Positions 42,601 to 51,564 of a stretch of DNA of 64,000 nucleotides are shown in pieces. The notes beneath the pieces were generated by a model, which was given only the letters and a program-made list of their open reading frames with translations, was not told the DNA's origin and ran no database searches. The translations under genes and the position numbers were made by a program. Each line of letters starts with the position of its first letter. Position 1 is the first letter of the stretch. Source of the stretch: Whitmania pigra (Eukaryota > Annelida > Clitellata > Hirudinida > Haemopidae); the NCBI GenBank assembly GCA_021613335.1, contig JAJTWR010000419.1, positions 759,501-823,500 on the forward strand, written 5' to 3'.

Positions 42601-44950
42601 GAGGAGAGTCCACAGTCACCACACAGTACACTTCATGATTTCCTTAATTTGATTTAATTTTTCTCATTATATAGGAGTCCAAATCATCTCAGTCATGCAT
42701 CAAATAAATAAATAAATAAATAAATCATTATATAGGAATTTGAATCTTAATAAAATTCTTATTTGCTCTTCCATCAAGAAGCAAGTCAGACTTGATTCAA
42801 ACTTGCACTTAAAATGTAAAACGATATCTTTGGTTTAAACTCCAGAAAACATGATGTTCATAAACCAAAAAAGTAAACTATCCCTTTGGATAAACTGCAA
42901 AAACTACGGTTTATGGTAACGAAAGGTGAATTTTTACTAACCCGACTCATAAAGTGAATTTGCTTTTAAGACCTTAACGTTAAGCCTATTACGAAGTACA
43001 TCGGCATGTGGAGACTGAAAATAAAAATTGCGACATGTCATCCAAATTGATTTGTTTCTGAATTTGTCTTCCTACAAACCTCATTTCGTAAAACTTCTTG
43101 AAGATTATTTGAATAAGGAGATGCTTTCCCATCAGAATTATGTGCGTTTATTCCGCGGTTCGTAGTGCCTAAAAGAGGTAGTTTCACACCAAAAGCACTT
43201 ACGCTTTCCCTTAACAACACATCCAGCGCCAAAATGGTTTCTTCTTTCTGTTCGAATAGAAATGTCTGCCGTTTGTCAAAGTTAGGCAGTATTTTTTTAA
43301 TTATATTAAATGGAGTGGTTAAATAACATATTTTTTAGCGGACACATTCATTATTTACTTAGATGAAAATAAAATAGTCCCATACCAACCTGAAAACTGT
43401 GTCGTGGGATATGAATATTTACTTTGGGAGGCCCAGCAAAACATATCGATGCGTCGATGATGTTTTCGCTCGGCGAACTCGCCAGACGAAGTTTCAACTT
43501 GGAAATTATAAAAAAAGCTTGCCAATTTGTTGTGTAATAATATTTAATAATATGAGGTTAATAAAAAGCATGCCAATTTGTTGTGTAACAATATTTAGTA
43601 ATATGAGGTTAATGAACTGTCAGAAGCGCGTTTTATTTCCACTTGAGTATGGAAATAAATGTAATTAGAGCATTCGAATACATTATATTTTCGGTTGTGG
43701 AAAACCGGAGCTACAGACCATGGTAGCGAGACGTGCTCGCAGCTGAATATTAACTAATGCCGTTGGAAATAAACATTCTGCAAACGAAGCAACGCCTCTG
43801 TAGTTAACGCATATTGCCGCATGTGAGCATCGCTTCTTTTCCTAGGAAACTCATTATTGCGCTTCTGATTATTCTTTTTTTTTTATGTCAGTACCTGCCC
43901 TGTCAGTTTGACTAAATCGACCTTGCATCTGCTTGACTCCAGTTGGTTGGCATGCCTTGAGGTGATAAAAACTTCTTGAGATAAGTTCACAACTTTTACA
44001 TCTAAGGCTAGGACCTGTTTATTTTAAAAATTATGATATAAATTTTTGCGCATAATAGTAATCGTTATAATTGATAACAAACGCAATAATATAGCAAGGC
44101 TAATTGAATTATTCAAATATTGCAAGATCAAAAACCAATAATCAGTGAAAATAGTATTATTATCAGCCTCAAAATATTGTTTCAGGAAAAAAACAACGCG
44201 AACTTCTAACTTAGAACAATTTATATCTACCAATATTCAAATCAAATTAATAATTTATAAATAAATATGTGGAACCTCGTCAGGATTAATGATTAAAAAA
44301 AATAAAATAAACTAACCACTTCTCTGGAATTTTTGTGGAGTGTTTGTATACGTTTCACAGAAATGGGATAGGCAGCAGATGAAGAGCTCAAATTACTCAA
44401 TAGGTTATGAGTTGTAACTTTCGGAACTTTCATTGATTTTGGGATCACTTCTCCAGTTTGTTTGTGTAGGTGAGGTGATTCTTGTCCGTAATGGGAAGGA
44501 AGGCTTGAAGATTTTGAGAAAGTTAAACTGTTTTCGGCACTCGAGAGAAACAAGGGAGGTCCCTCAAGCTTCAAAGTCCAACCTGGTGGCTGAGAAAAGG
44601 ATTGTTTCGTATTTTCAAGGGCAAAATTATACATTATCTGATGTAAACAATTAAATGCGATTCAAACCATGCGCGCTACAACTGGGCAGGTTTAAATCTA
44701 ATAAAAAATAATCTTTATTTGTTGAATGTGACTTCGGTCTTACCGCTCGTCTCTTGAACTGCTCTTGCACTGACTCCGATACGAGGATGCATAATTGTGA
44801 ACAGTCGTACTGAATAAGAATCCAATTTAAAAAGTCATCGAGCCACTCATACCCTTCCAAATTCAGAATGTGCGCCGGAGACCAGGAGAAACGCCTGCCT
44901 AGTCTGATGACGACGATAGTTATCAGGATTGTAAGAATAATCCACAGCAT
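39635..44950 (-). CDS. C2CD2/TMEM24-like membrane-anchored C2-domain protein
   Basis: Fourteen minus-strand exons join in phase to 636 residues, in coding order: 44744-44950, 44317-44637, 43895-44014, 43390-43497, 43080-43247, 42942-43014, 42534-42642, 42120-42181, 41361-41485, 41127-41193, 40872-41032, 40532-40589, 40163-40339, 39635-39789. The start is Met at 44950, just after an in-frame stop. Residues 2-17 form a membrane anchor (LWIILTILITIVVI). Residues about 25-290 may be an SMP-like lipid-binding region, with strand-like stretches such as VLALDVKVVNLSQEVFI. A C2 domain follows at about 318-431 (LNVKVLKANSL, YCVVTVDSP, SPNPFFDELLTFQLDG, EGAFLGRADFLL). It lacks most of the Asp residues of Ca-binding C2 domains. 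The tail is disordered with basic patches (AMKKKFHGKRSRS; KKRSKMSSFKNLFRRK). Vertebrate TMEM24 has this same order: ER anchor, SMP, C2 and a basic plasma-membrane-binding tail whose phosphorylation releases it. The family call rests on architecture and C2 similarity, and the SMP part is inferred. Confidence 0.6.
41690..41850 (-). pseudogene. Decayed duplicate of a C2-domain exon
   Basis: On the minus strand this intronic stretch reads LGISSLLLNKR...VLPLMSQYRQA, matching the real exon at 41361-41485 (LGRADFLLKDA...VLPLMSQHPTS). The DNA shared around TTCTGCCCTTRATGTCACAG differs at only one or two positions. No AG acceptor lies at the expected place and the donor site is gone, so it looks like a dead exon copy rather than an alternative exon. 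Confidence 0.6.
43512..43613. repeat. 51-bp tandem duplication in a C2CD2-like intron
   Basis: Two adjacent 51-bp copies (43512-43562 and 43563-43613) share TGCCAATTTGTTGTGTAA and TAATATGAGGTTAAT and differ at three positions. The first copy begins 15 bp from the acceptor of the exon at 43390-43497. Confidence 0.9.
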
Positions 44951-45894
44951 CTAACCAAGTTTTCGAATGAAAAATTTTATTTTTTGAGTAGTTCTTGAAG
45001 AATTGTTTAAAAAACTCAATTGGACGTCAGAATTTGAAGATTTCTTCAGTTTGCGCTGTAACCCGAGGAGCCTCCATGTTTGGTATTTTGAAAGTAATAC
45101 GGCCTGCTGGCTCCAAATACCCTCTAGATGTTGCTTTACACCCACGTCAGCTAGGCACAACAGTGATAAACAAAACTGCGATGAAGCTGAAAACATGATC
45201 AGCTTTCCCTGATTTTAGGATTCCCACGAAAATCAGTGAAATAATCTTGTAACTCGCTGCAAGACTCATTAAACACGTTTTAAGCTTATAATTTTCAATA
45301 CGGAAACAACTGCAATTGAGTCATTGGGTATGAGTCATTAAGAAACACCTGTGATAGGAGTCTTTCTCACTGCAAATTGTTTATTAAAACAACCTTTGCT
45401 GTAAGGTCATTACCTAGTTTCGAGCTTTACATAAACCAACCGGTTAACATTAATGCTGGTTTTGATGTGCATTAATAACAGATAAAACTATAAACAAGGC
45501 TAAAAGTATGATGCTCAGCCAAAGTTAATCATTGAAGCTTACTTAGTGCTTTTTGCGTGCGGAGTGCGCGGAAGCTTTTGAAATTTTAAATATTTCAAAT
45601 TCAGACTTCAGATAAATGAAAATGCTAAAGTGGGTATTAAGAATGAGCGTTATCATTGCTTATCTTTATTTGGAGATGATCTCTGTGAAAAAGACTGGAA
45701 ATAACTCCCCAGTTTAGCACGACAAATTTCAGGTGGGATGAAATCAGCCTCTCACTTTTGACTTTTTGACAATAAATGAATAAAATAAACAAATAAGATC
45801 AAACTATTTCATTGCTAAAATGGAATTTGGTACTCATTCACCTAGTCGTAAAACTTCTACAGCCGATTTTCATGTCTCATTAATAATTTTAAGG
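44951..45894. other. 5' flank of the C2CD2-like gene
   Basis: Frames on both strands at 44951-45212 have no recognisable similarity and probably belong to the 5' UTR or promoter. No clear TATA box was found. The right edge is the gypsy target duplication. Confidence 0.45.
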
Positions 45895-45898
45895 ATTG
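45895..45898. repeat. Target-site duplication ATTG (left)
   Basis: ATTG directly before the first LTR is repeated as ATTG directly after the second LTR (50175-50178). A 4-bp duplication suits a Ty3/gypsy integrase. Confidence 0.75.
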
Positions 45899-46331
45899 TG
45901 TAGCGTACGTAACTGATTACTACAACTAAAATAGATTTATGATGCAAAGTTTATTTCATAAACAAGAAGTCAAATCAAATGAGAAAACAACGATATCAAG
46001 TCAAATGAGAAAACAAAGATATCAAGTCGAAAACGAAGAAGATAAAGGATCAAGTCAACAAAGGCCAAGGCACAAGGCCTGAGAAGAGATCACGGAAATC
46101 AAGCGAAGAGGAAGACCACTGAGGGCGAACGGATGAGTGTCTCCTCCTGGCTCCTTAAATAGACTTTCGCTAGGCTTTGAAACAAAGGAGTCTACTGCTA
46201 TTGGCTGAGTCACTGTTGCTGTCCTGCACGTTTGTGGCCTGGCGCAGTTGTGGGCCAAAGTTCTGTGTCCTAGTGTTGTGCGCTTGGAGCTTGTGTGATG
46301 ATGCAAGTAGGACGAAGTTCAGTGTCCAACA
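45899..46331 (-). repeat. 3' LTR of the gypsy element
   Basis: 433 bp, on the minus strand beginning TGTTGGACAC and ending CGCTACA, so it has the standard TG...CA ends. A TATTTAAGG box lies on the minus strand near 46155-46163. It includes an internal duplication of GTCAAATGAGAAAACAA. It matches the other LTR at an exact offset of 3843 bp. Confidence 0.95.
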
Positions 46332-46333
46332 AT

Positions 46334-46350
46334 ACTCCCCCACCAGAGAG
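46334..46350 (-). other. Polypurine tract
   Basis: On the minus strand TGGTGGGGGAGT ends a couple of bases before the 3' LTR start TGTTGG. This is where plus-strand DNA synthesis would be primed in an LTR retrotransposon. Confidence 0.6.
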
Positions 46351-46369
46351 CAATCTGGCGAACGAAAAG

Positions 46370-49300
46370 TCAGGGCTCGTAGTCCTCGAGTTTCTTGGGC
46401 CAGTGAACTCTTCGTCCGGAGCGTGTTTGAGGTTGAGCCAGTGGTGTTGCTGGGTTGATAGCTGGGGATGGGTTGGTTGTGGGCGGAACTGAAGTCTGGG
46501 GCCGAATTGCTGGTTTCAGCCTGTCGATGGACACTGTGTCATTCCGGCCATTCTTCTTGACGACGAAGTATTTCCGATGGCGTTCTTGGACGTCAAAGGG
46601 ACCGTCGTATGGTGGGCTCAGCGGCGGTTTGTGAGAATCGACCCGGATGAATACTTGTGGTGTCGTGGCCAGGTCCTTCGGGATGTACGCGGGTTGTTGC
46701 CGTTGTCTTGGTTGTTGCGGCCTGAGACCCTGCATTTGCTCCCTCAGACGATCCACGAAGCCTGACTGTCCCATCGGCGGGTTGGAGTCGCTTGCTGGTG
46801 AAAACTCTCCTGGTAATCTCAACGCCGTCCCGTAGACCAGCTCGGCTGGAGAGCATTGAAGGTCTTCTTTGACGGTTGCTCGGATCCCCAGAAGAGCCAT
46901 GGGTAGGAGATCTGTCCAGGTGTTGGTGGCGTTCTGTGCGATGAGTGTTGCCTTGAGTTGACGGTGGAAACGTTCCACCATTCCGTTAGCAGCAGGATGG
47001 TAGGCCGTTGTTTTTACGTGGCGGATGCCTAACAACTTGCACCACTGATGAAACATGTGTGAGGAAAATTGGCTACCCCGGTCCGTGGTGATGGTTTCCG
47101 GCACTCCAAAGTTGGAAATCCATGAGAGCATGAAATTCTTGACGATGGCTTCCGTTGAGGTGTCGGAAAGGGGTATAGCCATGGGCCATCTTGTGAATCG
47201 ATCCACGCATGTGAGGATGTGTGTGTGTCCCTCCGACGACGGGAGTGGTCCCACCAGGTCCAAATGGATGTGTTGGAAGCGGCAGCTTGGCAGAGGGAAT
47301 GTTGCTGGTGGCGTCGTAGTGTGTCGGTGGATCTTGCTCTTCTGGCACGCCAGACACTCTCGGCACCATGCTCTGATGTCCTTGTCCATGTTCGGCCAGA
47401 CGAAACGTTGCCTCACCAGTTTTGACGTTGCACGGGCACCTGGGTGTGATAAGGAGTGTAGGCTCAGAAATACCTTGTGACGCAGCTTCTCTGGTACGAG
47501 CGGTCTGTGCACTCCTGTTGAGACGTCGACGAAGATGTTGCCGTGGCTGGATGGTAGTGGGACCTCGATGATCTCCAGGGATGGCGTGTCGATCTGGAGC
47601 TGGGTCTCTGCAGCTTGGTGTGCGGCTATCTCTTGTAGATCGATGGTTGTGACGGCGTTGACGTCGGTGCGCGACAAAGCATCTGCCACGACATTCTGGT
47701 CTCCTTTGATGTGCCTGATGTCAGCTGCAAACTGACTGAGGAAATTCAGATGCCGCATTTCTCTGGGCGAGTACCGGCTGGATCCGCTCTTGTAAGCAAA
47801 TGTGAGCGGCTTGTGGTCCGTGTAGATTGTAAATTGACGACCTTCCAGAAGGTGTTGGAAGTGCTTCACGGCCAGGTACATCGCCAACAGCTCCCTGCCG
47901 AACGTGCTGTATCGCGTCTCCGTCGGGCTGAACTTCTTGGAGAAAAACGCCACCGGTGTAGTGAGGCCACCTTGCACTTGTTCCAGGACCGCTCCAGCTG
48001 CATCGTCGGAAGCGTCTGTGAGGAGTTGTAGGTGGCTGTCCTTGTCCAAGAATGCGAGACGGGTGGCGGACTGCACAGCATCTTTGATTTTCTGGAATGC
48101 TTGCAACTGGACCGGGTTTAGAGACACTGCGGCCTTGCTCTTCGAGTTCTGCTTCTTGAACATGCTGGTCAAAGGAGCGAGCATGTCGGCGCAGTGCGGG
48201 ATGAATCTCCTGTAGAAGTTGACCAGACCCACGAATCGTCGTAGTTGTGTAAGCGTCTCCGGTTGCTTGTACTCTGTGATGGCCTTGACATTGTCCGGAA
48301 GTGGCTGTATGCCGTCCGAACTCACAGAGTGTCCCAGAAATGTTGTGGATGCGACAGCAAACTCACACTTGTCCATGTTCACCGTGAGGTGGAAATCAGT
48401 GAACCTCTCCAGCACCTGCTCCAGATGTCCGAGATGCTCCTCCATCGACGAACTGGCAATTAGTACGTCGTCGATGTAGACGAATACAAAATCTAGCCCT
48501 CGGAGTATCTCGTCCATGAAGCGCTGGAAAGACTGAGCTGCATTCCTGAGTCCGAATGGTAGCCGGATGAATTCGTACAGGCCGAACGGTGTGGTGATGG
48601 CGGTCTTGGGTATGTCCTCTTCTGCGATGGGGATGTGGTGGTAGGCCCGGACGAGATCGATTCTGGAAAAAACCTGTGCGTTGGTCAGGCCGTTTGTGAA
48701 ATCGTGTAGGTGAGGAATGGGGTATCTGTCCGGAACCGTCTGTGCATTCAGTGCTCTGTAATCCCCACATGGCCTCCAGTCCCCTGAAGATTTTGGGACC
48801 ATGTGCAGAGGTGATGACCACGGGCTGGAAGAGGGGCGGATGATTCCCAGCTGGAGCATGTGCTCGAACTCCGCCTTGGCCATCTTGAACTTGTCGGGGT
48901 GGAGACGGCGTGGCTTGGAGAACACAGGTGGGCCGTCTGTGACAATGTGATGTTTGACCTGATGCGTGACGCTCTCGTTGAAATTGGAAGGCCTGCCCAG
49001 TGACGGAAACTTCTCCAAAAGCCCGGTGATGAGGTTGGTTGTCGCTCGCGCCAGGTGGACGTGGGTTGGAGGTGCTGCACTGATTGCTCCCACGACCGAT
49101 AGAGTTGTCTTGTTGTCTATGAGCCTCTTGTTGAACATGTCGACGTTCAGGTTGAAATGCCCCAGAAAATCTGCCCCAATGATTGGCGACTGCACATCGG
49201 CGACGACGAAGATCCACTGGAACTTACGTCTCAAACCCAAATCTAACGACAGGGATTTTTGACCGTAAGTCCTAATCGTCGTGCCGTTGGCAGCCTGCAG

Positions 49301-49543
49301 CGTGAAGGGTGATGTCTGGCGCGTGTGCTGGGGAGGCGGAGGGATGACGCTGACCTCAGACCCGGTGTCGACAAGAAACTTCAGGCCGTTGGAAACGTCA
49401 TCGATGAGGAACAGGCGACTTCCATGATGTTGGCCAGAGGCAGCCGTCGCAGCTACTGCCCGGCCCTGGAGTTTGATGACTGGAAGGAGCAGGGCTGTTC
49501 GCAGCGTTGAGCCTTCTCCCGGTATGTGGCGTGGTACCAGCAC
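46370..49543 (-). CDS. pol: Gypsy pol polyprotein
   Basis: One uninterrupted frame of 1057 codons. Aspartic protease: DTG at residues 59-61 in [13 protein letters not shown]. Reverse transcriptase: about 215-400, with active site YIDD at 356-359. RNase H: about 500-620, with [11 protein letters not shown]. Integrase: about 690-950, with an HHCC zinc motif ([10 protein letters not shown]...CRECLACQ), DLVGPLPSS and TDRGSQFSS. These proteins cut the polyprotein, copy RNA into DNA and insert it. No stop or frameshift is visible and all catalytic motifs are present. The frame overlaps the gag remnant in another frame, so in a full element pol would be made by frameshifting. The first Met need not be the true start. 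Confidence 0.95.
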   Translation of the reverse strand: MLVPRHIPGEGSTLRTALLLPVIKLQGRAVAATAASGQHHGSRLFLIDDVSNGLKFLVDTGSEVSVIPPPPQHTRQTSPFTLQAANGTTIRTYGQKSLSLDLGLRRKFQWIFVVADVQSPIIGADFLGHFNLNVDMFNKRLIDNKTTLSVVGAISAAPPTHVHLARATTNLITGLLEKFPSLGRPSNFNESVTHQVKHHIVTDGPPVFSKPRRLHPDKFKMAKAEFEHMLQLGIIRPSSSPWSSPLHMVPKSSGDWRPCGDYRALNAQTVPDRYPIPHLHDFTNGLTNAQVFSRIDLVRAYHHIPIAEEDIPKTAITTPFGLYEFIRLPFGLRNAAQSFQRFMDEILRGLDFVFVYIDDVLIASSSMEEHLGHLEQVLERFTDFHLTVNMDKCEFAVASTTFLGHSVSSDGIQPLPDNVKAITEYKQPETLTQLRRFVGLVNFYRRFIPHCADMLAPLTSMFKKQNSKSKAAVSLNPVQLQAFQKIKDAVQSATRLAFLDKDSHLQLLTDASDDAAGAVLEQVQGGLTTPVAFFSKKFSPTETRYSTFGRELLAMYLAVKHFQHLLEGRQFTIYTDHKPLTFAYKSGSSRYSPREMRHLNFLSQFAADIRHIKGDQNVVADALSRTDVNAVTTIDLQEIAAHQAAETQLQIDTPSLEIIEVPLPSSHGNIFVDVSTGVHRPLVPEKLRHKVFLSLHSLSHPGARATSKLVRQRFVWPNMDKDIRAWCRECLACQKSKIHRHTTTPPATFPLPSCRFQHIHLDLVGPLPSSEGHTHILTCVDRFTRWPMAIPLSDTSTEAIVKNFMLSWISNFGVPETITTDRGSQFSSHMFHQWCKLLGIRHVKTTAYHPAANGMVERFHRQLKATLIAQNATNTWTDLLPMALLGIRATVKEDLQCSPAELVYGTALRLPGEFSPASDSNPPMGQSGFVDRLREQMQGLRPQQPRQRQQPAYIPKDLATTPQVFIRVDSHKPPLSPPYDGPFDVQERHRKYFVVKKNGRNDTVSIDRLKPAIRPQTSVPPTTNPSPAINPATPLAQPQTRSGRRVHWPKKLEDYEP

Positions 49544-49710
49544 ATGCCCGGTGTGTTGCTGCGTCTTGCTTTGGATCTGCTTCTGCTGCGGGGTCGTGTG
49601 TGTCGCCTGGGTTCCCCTCGGGTGGTCTGTGGCCTGCGCTCTCTTCGGATTGTCTCTAGCCTGGTCAGCCGGTCGCTGATGTCCTGAAGCGTGAGGTTGA
49701 GGTATTCCAT
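49453..49710 (-). pseudogene. gag: Truncated gag: C-terminal tail only
   Basis: An 85-codon frame starts 16 nt after the primer-binding site and has an Arg-rich stretch followed by [18 protein letters not shown]. That is a C-x2-H-x9-C-x3-C knuckle, typical of CsRn1-type gag rather than the usual CCHC. The capsid-forming part expected before it (a few hundred residues) is absent, because the LTR and this fragment are almost adjacent. It overlaps pol by about 90 nt in a different frame. An internal deletion is the simplest explanation. Confidence 0.7.
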
Positions 49711-49725
49711 GCTGATCTCTTCTTT

Positions 49726-49738
49726 GTCGGGGTCACCA
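49726..49738 (-). other. Primer-binding site, tRNA-Trp type
   Basis: On the minus strand TGGTGACCCCGAC begins three bases inside the 5' LTR. It is complementary to a tRNA 3' end GTCGGGGTCACCA, as in animal tRNA-Trp, the primer used by CsRn1-group elements. Confidence 0.65.
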
Positions 49739-49741
49739 ATT

Positions 49742-50174
49742 TGTAGCGTACGTAACTGATTACTACAACTAAAATAGATTTATGATGCAAAGTTTATTTC
49801 ATAAACAAGAAGTCAAATCAAATGAGAAAACAACGATATCAAGTCAAATGAGAAAACAAAGATATCAAGTCGAAAACGAAGAAGATAAAGGATCAAGTCA
49901 ACAAAGGCCAAGGCACAAGGCCTGAGAAGAGATCACGGAAATCAAGCGAAGAGGAAGACCACTGAGGGCGAACGGATGAGTGTCTCCTCCTGGCTCCTTA
50001 AATAGACTTTCGCTAGGCTTTGAAACAAAGGAGTCTACTGCTATTGGCTGAGTCACTGTTGCTGTCCTGCACGTTTGTGGCCTGGCGCAGTTGTGGGCCA
50101 AAGTTCTGTGTCCTAGTGTTGTGCGCTTGGAGCTTGTGTGATGATGCAAGTAGGACGAAGTTCAGTGTCCAACA
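49742..50174 (-). repeat. 5' LTR of the gypsy element
   Basis: Second 433-bp LTR, with the same length and apparently the same sequence as 45899-46331. As the upstream LTR it would carry the promoter (TATTTAAGG box near 49998-50006 on the minus strand). Confidence 0.95.
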
Positions 50175-50178
50175 ATTG
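50175..50178. repeat. Target-site duplication ATTG (right)
   Basis: Matches ATTG at 45895-45898 on the other side of the element. Confidence 0.75.
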
Positions 50179-51564
50179 TCACCATTTCTGTCGTACACTT
50201 GACTCTTTGACTCCTTGGACATTCTCACTTCTTGTTTTCAGTTTTATTTTTAGGTTAATAGTTTATATTTTAGTCATTTAAACATTTTTTATTCAATTAA
50301 TCGGTAATTTTTCAATTAATTATTATTAAAAGATTTTTAAAAAAGTTTTCTTTTTGGTTACTTAATTTTCCACTCGTATTATCACCATCACTTAGTGAAA
50401 ATGTAAGCAACAATGGCAAGTTGCAATTGGGTATTTAAGCGGAAAGTAGAAAGCATTTTATTTTTAAGCTTACCGATTAACTCAAAACAAGTAAATTAGA
50501 ACATATAGTCTACAACATAAGATAGCTTTATAAAATATATTTATATAAAAGAAATTTACTTCTAATCATTTGCTAAACAGGTGTTGGGCGGAGCTTATTT
50601 TGTTATGCTCGCATGAATACCAATAACGGCAGATAATACGATTTATCCGACGTTGGCAACTAAGTTTGCCGCATTCACAATAAACAATTTGCTTTCCGTG
50701 ATTAAAATATATCGCTAATGCACCACCTTCAATGCAAACATATGCTCAAGTATCAAGACGTTGTCGGCATTTTCAAGCACTTTCCCCACCCTATTCTATT
50801 GACATAATTTATGGATGACTCCAGAGGAGGCCAAGTCGAGAAGATTGTTGGCCCCAAAACATTTTAATTGATGGTCTTTATTAAACAAAATAAAATCTTC
50901 CAGTTTGATTTATTTAATAACTTTAAGAATAACTGGTTTAAAGTATGTTTTATCAGTGATTTAACCCGTGCAATGACGGGCTAAAGTTAAACGCAACTAG
51001 TTCAAGTACTCATGGATTCACGGAAGTTTTTTGAGGCTGACAGAAAAGTGAGAATGAGGGGACACCGATGTAAATTGTTTACGAAACATTATTAATGATA
51101 ATGTTCGATTATATTGCGGAAGAGGTTCTGCGTAGACGACGTTTCTTAAGAATCAAATTAATTAAGTTAAATTAAGTGAAGTCACTACTGCGAATTAGTT
51201 ATACCCTCGTGTTCGATTCATTAAGAAATTTCTTAAATTTGCCTTGTGTCATTAAAAGCGATCAATACATTTTATAGAAACTGCGAAACAATTCGTCGAA
51301 CAAGTTGAGATTATCTGGATACGAAACTTTACCATTTTGTAGTTTCAAAAATTTTGTTGGCGACATGTTCATAATTTATGACGAAGCTTCCCTTGTCTCG
51401 GCTGTGCTCATGTTATTTTGCATTTGCGGAAAGCGAGGTGCCATGTGTCTCGCTGTTCTAACGCGGAATATGTATATGAAAATTAAATACTCAAGATAAT
51501 TACCTTAGTATGCATGAGCCCACATAAGTGAACATAATTTTCCGTTCTGACTGAATCGGATAAT
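50179..51564. other. Intergenic DNA upstream of the four-module gene
   Basis: AT-rich, with no recognisable gene. A frame at 51305-51499 has no similarity. The right end should hold the promoter of the next gene. Confidence 0.5.

Larger units (their letters stand above)
45899..50174 (-). mobile_element. Ty3/gypsy LTR retrotransposon, CsRn1-like, short gag
   Basis: A 4276-bp element on the minus strand has two 433-bp LTRs, a primer-binding site, a short gag remnant, one pol frame in the order protease, reverse transcriptase, RNase H, integrase, and a polypurine tract. This gene order defines Ty3/gypsy. The CHCC gag knuckle and a primer site matching the tRNA-Trp 3' end point to the CsRn1 group. 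The LTRs appear identical base for base by eye, which means recent insertion. There is no env-like frame. Gag is largely missing, so this copy would need gag from elsewhere. It lies between two divergent genes. Confidence 0.92.

Noticed and set aside
44951..45196. Minus-strand frame just upstream of the C2CD2-like start
   Set aside because: It ends in a stop immediately before the ATG at 44950 and shows no similarity; probably 5' UTR or chance.
46055..46306. 83-codon frame starting MHHHTSSKR, repeated at 49898-50149
   Set aside because: It lies wholly inside the LTRs, so the duplication is explained by the LTR copy and it is not a gene.
47055..49217. Many open frames on both strands overlapping the gypsy pol
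   Set aside because: Shadows of the 1057-codon pol frame; none has its own domain signature.
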